A DNA stretch of 60,000 nucleotides from Phoronis australis (Eukaryota > Phoronida > Phoronidae): assembly GCA_002633005.1 (NCBI GenBank), contig NMRA01000314.1, positions 346,898 through 406,897 of the forward strand. Direction: 5' to 3'. The notes under the pieces are model-generated. The model saw only the letters and a list, made by a program, of their open reading frames with translations. It was not told where the DNA came from and ran no database searches. Below are positions 26,901-38,900 of this stretch, piece by piece. Every line of letters begins with the position of its first letter. The stretch's first letter is position 1. A program made the position numbers and the translations under genes.

Positions 26901-29900
26901 TTCAATCTTTTCCCCTGATACGATTTTTTGCTGCATCTCCGTATTGCCATCCTCGCTCTATGAGGCGCTTTGTTGCCCATCTCTAGGGGTATCAAGGAAT
27001 CGATAAAAAATGAGCAAATCTATAAACAGGGACAACAGACAGTGGAGACTTCCTTAGCCGTGCCCACCATCCATTTTGATACGGTCAACAGAAATAGACC
27101 CAACTCAACTTCTGTATCGACACAGAGCCCGCCGGTCTAGGTGTGAAGTCAACACAGAGTTTCCAGACGAAACTGACAAAGAATCCCTCTGTTCATGCAC
27201 GCAATATCACAACTTTCACTATGCAGAGAAAAAGAATTGTTAGCGTTCAATGANAACTTCGTTCTCGTGGTTACGCAGTTGTTCTAGTGTACCTAATGGT
27301 GAGAAAGGCCAGTAAAACTAACAGAATTAAACACAAGGCAACATGTAACAAATTAAGATTTGACGTAACCTACCATTTTTAAGAGTGATAAATAAGTGAC
27401 AGGCAACTCCATGACTTGCTCAAAATTTGACCAGCAGATGGCGTGACAAAATGTTATGATTATGGGTTGTGGAAAGTGATGACGTAATTAGAGGTATCAA
27501 GGAATCGATAAAAAATGAGAAAATCTATAAACAGGGACAACAGACATTGGAGACTTCCTTAGCCGTGCCCACCATCCATTTTGATACGGTCAACAGAAAT
27601 AGACCCAACTCAACTTCTGTATCGACACAGAGCCCGCCGGTCAAGGTGTGAAGTCAACACAGAGTTTCCAGACGAAACTGACAAAGAATCCCTCTGTTCA
27701 TGCACGCAATATCACAACTTTCACTATGCAGAGAAAAAGAATTGTTAGCGTTCAATGAAAAACAAGTCAGATCCACAAATGCAATTAGCACACAGCCTCG
27801 GGATGACATCAGAAGCACCTTATTAGGCATTTTGAACGTAATCAACTTAAGTTACTTCCCAACCGAAATTGCGTCATACTTTACAAAATTTATCCACAAA
27901 AGATGTCACGTTGACTTGAAAGATTCTACTCACTTTTGACATTCTTCTCAGGTGCCTGTGACTTCATTGGTGAGTTGAGTATATGCACGTTTCTCATAAC
28001 ATACTTCAAAAATGACTCAGCTGTCCGCCTGGCCAAGGTGCACGCCTATACAATAAGTGACAGAAGGATTTAGACAGTGCACAGTCAGATACAACAACTA
28101 ATTACTATCAAAACATCAGTGTCAACACAATGACAACTGGGACAGACATAAACATTGCACAACATTTTCCACTTCAGAAATCTCAGTAAAGAAGGTCTTA
28201 AAAGAGCATTCATTTGGTCATTTGCCCAAGTGCACATTCCTACGAGTGTATCTTGTAATCCTCAGTTGAGTGTCTACAGCACTAATCTGCTACACGTAGT
28301 AAGGTGGCAGTTTGGTAATCCAACGGCCTGGTCATCACGTCAAACTACCTTACTATGAGTACACACGGACTCGAGTTAAGTGTGGTGGTCACTACTTCAG
28401 AGCACCTTACTGTGAGTACACACAGCCTTGATTACAGTGTGGTGATCCCAAGCCCTGATCATCACATCAGACCACCTTACAATGAGTACACACCTTCAGG
28501 AAGGCTTCCTTCTGCTCCAGGTGTTTACTCAGTAACTGTTGAAGGTACATGACCTTATCCGTGTTGACAGCCTTTTCAGTACGACACCAGTCCTCGTCAC
28601 GACAGTATTCCTTCTCAAGGCTCTCCAGAACGGAACACACCTGCAACACGTCACAGAGCAGTGTAATACAAGGTAACATTTTAAACAGTCTTGTTACTGC
28701 CTCAGTGTAACAACCTCAAGCATGTAGCCAAAGGAGGATACACTGCTCACCAACTTTGGTATTGGAGGACAACAAACAGTCCCTGTATCTCTCTCACCCC
28801 TTTGTGGTCAACATTCTGGATCAGCCCCTGGTTCCTATATTTGTGAAACACGACCAACAAATAAACGAAATCCAGCTTAAAAGTACGGCCTCAACATCCA
28901 AGAAATAGTGAGAACGTGCATATCCTGACACACACAAGTCAACACCAGAAATTCATAATGAAACACAAGCGTATCAATTCAACCCAATACAATATTGAGA
29001 CGACGATCTGTACACTTCACAAAGATTTCTGCCCACACCACCAGCAAGCAATTAGCAACGGCGAGTCCCCAAGATAATGACGCAACATTGATACTAATTA
29101 CAACGTATTGACCGAGTCATTACCATGCTGTACGACAATAAAGGAACAATTTGAGATGACTAGATAATGCAAAATACCAGTCTGATCACCTGGAAACAAT
29201 GAGAGATGACGGGATCAAGAATGCGTGCAACCGCAGTGTTGGCTTGAGAGAGTTATCATTATAGCTGTGAGGACAAAAGCAAAGTATCCCTGCCTGATCA
29301 CATGCAATTGTAGAAAATGTTTATATTATCTGACTCATGGTTCAGAACCCAGGAGTAGCAGTTCAGTAACCCAACCAAAGGGTACCACAAGTTATTGCGG
29401 AAATCAAGCAATTGCCGTTCCCCAGTAGAAAAGAACCCATGGACTATGCAATATCGGGAAATTAACCCCAGTAAGTTTCCACAAGACTATATTCTTATTT
29501 TTGCGTCAAATAGAAGCCCCAGTCCTGCCACTTACTGTTTCGGTAGTGGTGAACCAGTTGATAGAGGCCATGACTAGTTTATGTCTTTCTTCTGCGTGGT
29601 ACATTAAATGTTGCCACTTGTCAGTAATGTCCTCCGCTATAGACCGGATCAACTCTGAGTTGTAGTGATTGGCGTGAATCATCTGTTCAGCACGCTGTGT
29701 CACTTGTATTGCACTTAGGTGAGTTTTCTGAAAAGTTTGACAACAGATAAGCAGCTATGGAAATACGATTTCATGCAGTAGATGATCAAAGCCTGACTGT
29801 TGAGAACTGACGTCCTTAAACCATACTTGTTCCTTTTCGATGGTGGGGTGATGATAATGATTCGAAACATAGTGAATTAGTCTTTAGCAATTTCAAGAAC

Positions 29901-32900
29901 AGTTCCATAAGGATTAATCCCCAACCTGCACACTGGGTTCAATTAATTGTACTTAAGCAAATTGAAAATTAAATAGCTGTTGTACTGCTTAAGTTATTTA
30001 AATAAACTTACAGTAACGTAACCCGTGATAAATAAGATTTTGTTAAGCGAACTAATTTTTGCTTGATAGATTGGACTGAACACTAATGATTTCTGCTGTT
30101 CATAAAAAGTCAATTACTGAAGAAAACACAGTGACTGAATGACCACACAACAATAAAACATGTTCTAGACCCCTCGACTGCGGTAGTCGCATATATGAAC
30201 TTGTACCATTGCATAAATTACTTAGTTTCCATTTCTTCAGTAAACTTAGGCTTATCTCCATACAATACAGCACATTCTAGATCCCCCCTCCCGACTGCCG
30301 CAGTCACATACATGGACTTGTATCATCCCAGAATACACTTAGTTTCCATTGCCTCAGTAGACCCATCTCCATACATGTTGGTAACTACCAGACATAACTG
30401 GGAAGTAACTAGTAATGATGGCGTGTTCCTCCAGAGGGAGCTAAAACACTTTCATCCGCTCCCTCCAGGGCAACGGAAGCTGGCAACCGGTCCATGGCAC
30501 CGTGAAGTATTGCTATCTTACCTCAATGACTCCCTGACACTGTTCATTGTCATGCTTAAGTTGTTCTGCCTCCTTCAGACTGCTAGGACAGATGAACGTA
30601 GCTGTCAACATGGCCTCACTATTACGAATGAANNNNNNNNNNNNNNATGCAAAATACCAGTCTGATCACCTGGAAACAATGAGAGATGACGGGATCAAGA
30701 ATGCGTGCAACCGCAGTGTTGGCTTGAGAGAGTTATCATTATAGCTGTGAGGCCAAAAGCAAAGTATCCCTGCCTGATCACATGCAATTGTAGAAAATGT
30801 TTATATTATCTGACTCATGGTTCAGAACCCAGGAGTAGCAGTTCAGTAACCCAACCAAAGGGTACCACAAGTTATTGCGGAAATCAAGCAATTGCCGTTC
30901 CCCAGTAGAAAAGAACCCATGGACTATGCAATATCGGGAAATTAACCCCAGTAAGTTTCCACAAGACTATATTCTTATTTTTGCGTCAAATAGAAGCCCC
31001 AGTCCTGCCACTTACTGTTTCGGTAGTGGTGAACCAGTTGATAGAGGCCATGACTAGTTTATGTCTTTCTTCTGCGTGGTACATTAAATGTTGCCACTTG
31101 TCAGTAATGTCCTCTGCTATAGACCGGATCAACTCAGAGTTGTAGTGATTGGCGTGAATCATCTGTTCAGCACGCTGTGTCACTTGTATTGCACTTAGGT
31201 GAGTTTTCTGAAAAGTTTGAAAACAGATAAGCAGCTATGGAAATATGATTCCACGCAGCAGACGATCAAAGCCTGACTGTTGAGAACTGACGTCCTTAAA
31301 CCAAACTTGTTGCTTTTCGATGGTGGGGTGATGATAATAATTCGAAACATAGTGAATTAGTCTTTAGCAATTTCAAGAACAGTTCCATAAGGATTAATCC
31401 CCAACCTGCACACTGGATTCAATTAACTGTACTTAAGCAAATTAAAAATTAAATAGCTGTTGTACTGCTTAAGTTATTTAAATAAACTTACAGTAACGTA
31501 AAGCATGATAAATAAGATTTTGTTAAGCGAACTAATTTTTGCTTGACAGATTGGACTGAACACTAATGATTTCTGCTGTTCATAAAGTCAATTACTGAAG
31601 AAAACACAGTGACTGAATGACCACACAACAATAAAATATGTTCTAGACCCCTCAACTGTGGTAGTCACATACATGAATTTGTACCATTGCATAAAACACT
31701 TAGTTTCCATTTCTTCAGTAGACTTAGGCTTATCTCCGTACAATACAGCACATTCTAGATCCCCCCTCCCGACTGCCGCAGTCACATACATGGACTTGTA
31801 TCATCCCAGAAGACACTTAGTTTCCATTGCCTCAGTAGACCTATCTCCATACATGTTGGTAAGCACCAGACATAACTGGGAAGCAACTAGTAATTATGGG
31901 GTGTTCCACCAGAGGGAGCTAAAACACTTTCATCCGCTCCCTCCAGGGCAATGGAAGCTGGCAACCGGTCCATGGCACCGCGAAGTATTGCTATCTTACC
32001 TCAATGACTCCCTGACACTGTTCATTGTCATGCTTAAGTTGTTCTGCCTCCTTCAGACTGCTGGGACAGATGAACGTAGCTGTCAACATGGCCTCACTGT
32101 TACGAATGAAGCTCAGAACCTGTACACGGGAAGAAAATAGAAGTTAATTAGCAGTTGGTAAACTACGACAACTAACGAGCTCCACTTCAGCACCGTCCCA
32201 CTTCAGAACCGTCCCACTTCAGCACCCTCCCTACACAATCACCTGCCAGCTGTGACTCAGTTACTCTGTTGTATTGACACCAGCTCCTGTCTGTTGTTAG
32301 TCAGTCAAGCAGTGGCCAGCTGTATACCTCCACTACAACAATGTCCAACACATGCCCCTGCAAGGATTGAGTTCCATGAATGCAAAAATCTCACATACTG
32401 CCCAGCTTAACACCACCCCTTACATCCCCTTAACTGTCACAAGTCTGCCAACATTACCCCTACTCTGCCTCACCTGCCTCACCTGCCTCACCTGCATTAC
32501 GAACATTTTAAACAGCCCCTCACGTGCCCCCTACCTGCCGTGACTCTGTCTCAAAGTGTCTCAGTTGTACGCATTGCTCCAGTTTCACCCTCTTAGCCTC
32601 AGCCAGGTCTTCCAAATCCATCTCTCGCTCGTGAAGATACTCCAGTAACACCTGGATACGAGTCTGAGCGTCATACTGGGCGTCCGCCATTAGAGAGATT
32701 CCTGACGTTTCAAATGCCTGGGAATGGATAAATTTCCAATAACAGCTCCAGTTTTATTCTCAGTTTATAACAATAATTAATAAAGCTAGGAAACAATTTA
32801 TTGACCTCCACCTATAATGTTCAGACTCAAAACCAATGATGACCTTTGTCTTGGAGAGTTAGATACAGACTTGGAAGTAAAGACAAGCAATAAAATAACC

Positions 32901-35900
32901 TCAGGAGAAGTCAATACTTATTTAATAATACACTTTTATCCTAACATCCTTGGACTTGTGTTATAAAAGGCTCATAATTTAAGACTGACACTGTGAATCA
33001 AACAAGACACAAATCAACCATGTCATATTCAGACACAGAATGGCAACAAACCATCAGACATAAAACATCCTCACTTAGCTTGATCGAGTACAGAATTCTC
33101 CATTTATTTCAGGCATACAAATAATTGCTCAAGTTGTCATTTTGCAATTTTCGAAAGGTCCTTTCATATTGACTTAACTCCGGTCAGCGCACTTAACTGG
33201 ACTCTTAGACTAAGAAAGACAACAATACATGCAACATGGCATAAATTCACAACAAAAATCTTCAGCTCTGTTAATCTGTGACAGCTGCCTAGGTTGAGTT
33301 ACTAAAGGTTAAACCTCAGTGACTAACACACCAATCAATATAAGCCACATATACTGTTACATAAAAACAAGCCCCAGAATTAGAAAAAATGGGATAGTAC
33401 GTGGTTAACTCCCTTTTTAAAACATAACAAAAGCTGCTTTTCAAACCAAATTCGAGCCAGTGTTTGACAACATTAGGTAATAAAAGTACAAATTAGTGGT
33501 ATCTTAAATCATGAAAAAATTAAGGGTAATGCACTTCAGTTCAAGTGAACATATGACAACATTCAACATTAATGGAAAACAGACCAAGGTGGCGAGCAAG
33601 AGCATTTTAACATGAATATTTAAAAGCTGAGATTGGCTTTGACATTGCATATGACAACGCCAGGCACTAACGTCTCTTTAACCTTAACAACAATGCTTTG
33701 GCAAGTTAACATAAAAACCTTATCTCATAACAGAAATGGGAAACTTAACCAATTAATAAAAACTAACCTTTTAAAATTCCAAAAGAAATCTTACTTATTC
33801 TTCCGCTAATTTGAGTAAAATAATTGCCAGTTTTATACTGGTCAAAAGCTGACCTCGGTGCAAAAAATAACTTAACATTATCAAATGGTGTTTTATGACA
33901 TCAGCACAACTTTTAATAATGATAATAATAATAATTCAAAATTTTCTCAACACTAACTTTTGCCAAGACATGAGACAAGTCAAAATGCTTGTTTCCACAC
34001 TGTCTTAATACAATATAACTAAATACAATATAACTAAATACAATATAACTAAATACAATATAACTAACTGTACCTCACAATCCCAGACAGACAATGCAAT
34101 TGTACCTCACAATCCCAGAGAGACAATGCAGTGATCTACCACACAGAACAAATAGTAAACGTAAGAAGTAACGCAAGTTGAACAAAACTGCCCCATCAAA
34201 GCTCCATTTCCTCTTGACTTTTATACCCATTACACAGAGTGTGACCAGACACCTCAACCCAGAGTATAGCAGTGACAGGCAAGTGTCATCAAATGACTAA
34301 CAGCATTATTGAGACAAGTGCAGCACACCTCCTAGAGACCAGCTAGGTGTCAACAGATTAATGAACACATCACCTGATAGGTGGGGTCTTCCAACGACAT
34401 CTATTGACTGTGCTAGGAACAAGGGCACATGGTAGACCATGTCAAACAAAATCAGAGTTCTGGTTCATTACTGGCTGAAATGACCCCATTGTTTAATTTT
34501 TGTTTGTACACACATAGCATGAAATTTACAATCATGCATACAGTCAAAAACTTGGTGCGTGTTGTCTTTGAGTGAAATCAGATGCAAGATGGCGCTGTGG
34601 TAGCCATTTTTCAAACTATTGCTTCGCAAAGCTGGAGGTGCTGCCAGTGACATCATCATTTTTGGCAAAGTTGTAAGCACTGATGTATCAACCATCGTTG
34701 CTGTTGTCAGTATCAACCTCATCAGCAGGTTCTTGATTGTCATTAGATAAGTCGTTGTCGGTGCTGACCTCACCTCTTGATTGTCGTTGGCGGCGTCATT
34801 GTTGGTGCTGACCTCACCTCTAAGTTCTTCAATTTATTTCCCCAAGTGTCCTCAGAGTCTCCATTTTCAGAGAGTGCCCAGGACAAAATGAGAAATGGTA
34901 GTGACACAAACTTAGGGACTTCAGGAACCTTTACCAGTACTATTATTAGGCTAGTCTATCAAAAGAGCAACAAGTGTGAAAACAACAGTCTTGATTCATT
35001 AAGAAACTATTATCTTAACACCATCAGCTCAATGTATAGTGGGTGAAATTGCATATGGTCTGCCATTAACAGACTTGTGATTTGCTCAGGAATTTCAATC
35101 ATGCAGAGAAGCAGAGGTGGTTACTCAGGATGAACCATCACAGTGAAATTGTGTTATGTAATAATTTCCATAAGCAACTTTTGCTAATAAAGTTTACTTG
35201 AACAAGTGGCCTCACTGCTGAAGGACTTCTCTAATTTATACAAAATGAATTGTCAGTTTTTGTTCCTTTACACTTTGCATGGCTTTTCGTCCATAATAAT
35301 TTACGTGAAAAATAATTTGTTCCAGATGAGCGAGAATGAGAATCTGAGATTATTTTTTTTTTTGAAATCAATAATAATTATTATTTTTCCTAATCCTACC
35401 TAGTATGTAAAAGACTTACTTATTGACGAAGTTACAACATTCAAGGCTACATTCCACTGACACAAGAATCTCGCGACACACAAGCTCATCAAAGACTTTT
35501 GTGAATATCGTCAAGCACTGCGGTGACGTGCTTCCTTGCATTATATGGCAATATTTCATGAGGTCTTGCATGATAATGCGTGTTCGAGAGATTGTCCTGT
35601 CTATGGTACGCAGTGTTCTCCGATCAACTGCTTTTGATGTCAAACAAGCACTGTGCATTGAAGCAACTTTGTGTCTCAGGAACTTACTTCAAGCTTTTTG
35701 AAATAAGATGACCTCAAACTGATATTGGCATCCTTTGTGATAAAAACAACAGCTGGATATTAAACACTAATTATAAAGCTCCTATAATGAACCGCGCTTG
35801 GTGAAACTAGAGAAATTTGCCACTATAAAATTACTCAAAACTTGTCCCTTAATTGGAGGAAAAGTGACTTCACACTTTGTTGTTTCTTGTGACCATGCTT

Positions 35901-38900
35901 AAATAGGTGACACTCTACTTCATGGCACACAAAGCTGATGCATACTATCGCTGGACAAATTTAGTGACAGAATAACGGTATAATGGTAGTTAGCACTCCC
36001 ATACTATTTGCTTGTTTAATGCCATAACAACAAATTTATTTGGGCTTTTTTACCCACATCGTTCCAAAGTTGTATATTTATACAGTTTCGTACCAAGGCC
36101 CGCTTGGAACACAAAAATAAGATGCCATGGCAAGAACTTAAAGAGCTGATCTTAAGCAACACTGAACTTCAAATCATCTCCAATTTTACTAAATTTGAGA
36201 CTAATATCACAATGATATCCGGTCCAAATTAGAAGTTATACAAGGTGGGTGCGTTCAGACACTTTAAATTAAAATATTCAAAATGAACAAGTTGGACATT
36301 TGGACCAGTTATGGCATTAAGAAAACCAAGACAACCCAAAAAAACAAGCACAGAATATACATGTTTAACCTTCTAGGTAAAAACAAACAGTTTACCTGAC
36401 GTGCTCGTATTTACCTAAGCGTCATTAGTTTGCAACAGTGAGTCTACATTCACAGGTGCTCATCACAAATCTGTTATTGATTAAAGTTACCACGACAATC
36501 AACTGTGCTGAGGTTTTCATAGAAATTATTAATCTAACGCCATACTGACACAATTTCACATATCGAGTTGCCGTGAAAACATAATTTCTAATTAGAGAGC
36601 ACTCAACACCTAACTCCTCATAAATTCCCATGTACAGCTCAAATTAACAGGACTCGTGCAAGGCTGTCAGCAGAGGTAAGACGAGTCTTTGTAATTAAGA
36701 GCCAATTCCAATTTAAAAGATTTGCAAATTGTTCGCAAGAAGAGATTGTCATGCACCAGAGAACAGTAAACATGTTGCATTGATGACTCATCGTGTCCAA
36801 ACAATATTCAATAAGATTGGTTGTATCTATGGCAATAACAATGTTGTAGACACACCAAATGTTTGGCTTTTGTGGTTTCGGTTTTTGAGATTGCAAGTCA
36901 ACTTTCTCAAACAACCTATGGACTCAACTCTAGTTGGAGATCATCTCCCACACTCATAAACTGATTCTCACTCTACATGGCACAGTACTGCTCATCTGTT
37001 GTCACGGTAACTACTTATGGTCAGGGAAGAAAGCAATAAGACTTTTTATTCAATCAACACTGTTGGATAGGTTTCCTACAGCTTGAATCACTCTCATCCA
37101 CTGACTACATTATACCATCACTAGCCTGTACTGTCTTAACTCATATCACACACAAAAGTCTGCACTAAACTAAGTGCACTTCCCAATCTGGTCACTAGAG
37201 GGTGCTGGCGAGTCTGGCACGCGCATTATCATGGTGATTTTGTGATTTAAAAGCGAGAGAGATGTCTCTTGCTGGAAGATGTCATCAAATTCCCAATGTG
37301 TGGACCAAGCTTCACCATGTTTCACCATTCCAACATCCACTTTCTCACATTTAAAACTTCGGCAGCAAAGTGAGTTATCATTTATTCACAACATTTCTAT
37401 AACCAATGTTTGATTGTGCCAGTTTTTCGTTACAAACTCAAGCAGCCAGACTATACAGTGACATAAGACTCTCCAGATCACACCTAGTCGTGCGCCCCTT
37501 ACGTTTCTGTCATCAGTAAGATGCTATCACCCACCACCAGGAGTCACCCCTAGTCACACACACTGCCAAAAATTCACAGCAACATGGAGTACAAGAATGG
37601 CCCCACCTATCACCCACCACCAGATGACACTATCTACCAGACACGTCCTCCTGTCACTGCAACATGAGGTAAAACCGACTGTACCCTGTCCTCACCTACC
37701 AGCCACCAGGTGTCACTCCTTACCTGACATAGCTCTTGGCCTCGCTGCAGCACATCAAACGTACATTGTTGCATGTGGTAGAAGCTGTCCGAGTGCATGC
37801 GCACCGACTGTTCTGCATGAAGGGCGTCCATACTTAACTCAGTGTGGTTCAACTCTTCCGACCACATCTCCAGCTGCGATGACATCTACAAGGATTTGTG
37901 GTAAAAATTTGTTAACATCAGACAAAAATAATCGACCAAATAGGGAACTTTTCATAATGGTGTTCTATAGAACAATGAGAACAGGAAAGTGACTTCTGAT
38001 TGATCCCAACTCAGATTTGATGGACAGACATTCAATTACTATCCAGGTATTGCCTTTTTTGTAAGACATCGGCACACCCAATGGCACAGCAGAGGAAATT
38101 GGCCGGCATTATAATGGTACGAAAGGTGATACAATGCTTTTTCAAACCAGTAGGTTGAAACTTGCCGTCAGCATTACATGGGATCTGTAGGTGGCACTAA
38201 ATGCTTGACCCAAGGCCCGATCGCCATCTGGCAGGTTTCTGAATTTCAATATGGCATGGCTATTTTGAAAGTCAGCTATTGTCAAAGACACTTAATACAC
38301 TGCTGAAAATTCTCAATCAGAAACTTACTAACAAGTGTTATTTATTGCTTAGTATACAAACTATATCAACAAGATGCTGAAAGTCTCTAATTAAGGTTCT
38401 TTATTTTTGAGAAATTCGACAACAAAAATAATGTGTGCCGCAATAGTGTATTCCAAAGTGCAGAGTTTTCCCATAGTTGGAGCTGGAAGCAATAATAACA
38501 TTAGAGAGGCTTAACTGTGCACAACTGCATGTTACAACTGGAGGTAAGGCATGTTGAAGTGATGACTACACAGATACGTGTCTATTGTCAATTTTTAAGA
38601 GCAATGTGTTAGAAATCAGCAGCTTGTGCAAAAGGAACACCTCCAGCTTCACTATATTGTCAATCACATTCTACCAACCAATCATGTCATACCTCCCAAG
38701 CATTCCTTTCTAACAATCAAACTGAAGGCACACCTCCAGTTTCACCGTACTGCCAATCACATTCCACCAACCAATTACGTCTTACCTCCCAGGCATCCCT
38801 TTCAAACAATCTAAGCTGAAGGCACGCCTCCAATTTCATCTTCCTAACTGACCACATTTCTTCCAGTTGATTGCGACCATCATGTAACTGTTGTATCACA

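Larger units (their letters stand above)
29167..30632. repeat. left copy of duplication at 14-N gap
   Basis: 1466 bp matching 30647-32110 with a few percent substitutions and a 2-bp indel near 30106. It contains a full exon 8 and most of exon 7. Confidence 0.95.
28641..31015 (-). other. Trio intron 8-9, inflated by duplication
   Basis: As assembled, it contains the left haplotype copy (29167-30632) with a spare exon 8, a partial exon 7 and the 14-N gap. True length is probably about 0.9 kb. The segment 28641-29166 has no recognised feature. Confidence 0.75.
30647..32110. repeat. right copy of duplication at 14-N gap
   Basis: Second copy of 29167-30632, continuous with complete exon 7 (to 32119). 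Confidence 0.95.
32718..37723 (-). other. Trio intron 5-6 (5 kb)
   Basis: It holds small tandem repeats (34006-34069, 34069-34132, 34690-34824), a dispersed repeat shared with 42325-42560, and the donor-proximal repeats of exon 5. The open frames at 34468-34773 and 35416-35658 were not recognised and have no splice context. Confidence 0.75.

Noticed and set aside
31658-32140. 160-codon plus-strand open frame, and its copy at 30195-30665
   Set aside because: It is formed by the 111-bp tandem duplication and the antisense of exon 7.
34468-34773. 101-codon minus-strand open frame
   Set aside because: It partly consists of a 44-bp repeat; no domain and no splice fit.
35416-35658. 80-codon minus-strand open frame
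   Set aside because: Not recognised, no splice context in phase with Trio neighbours, and a similarly open frame on the opposite strand.
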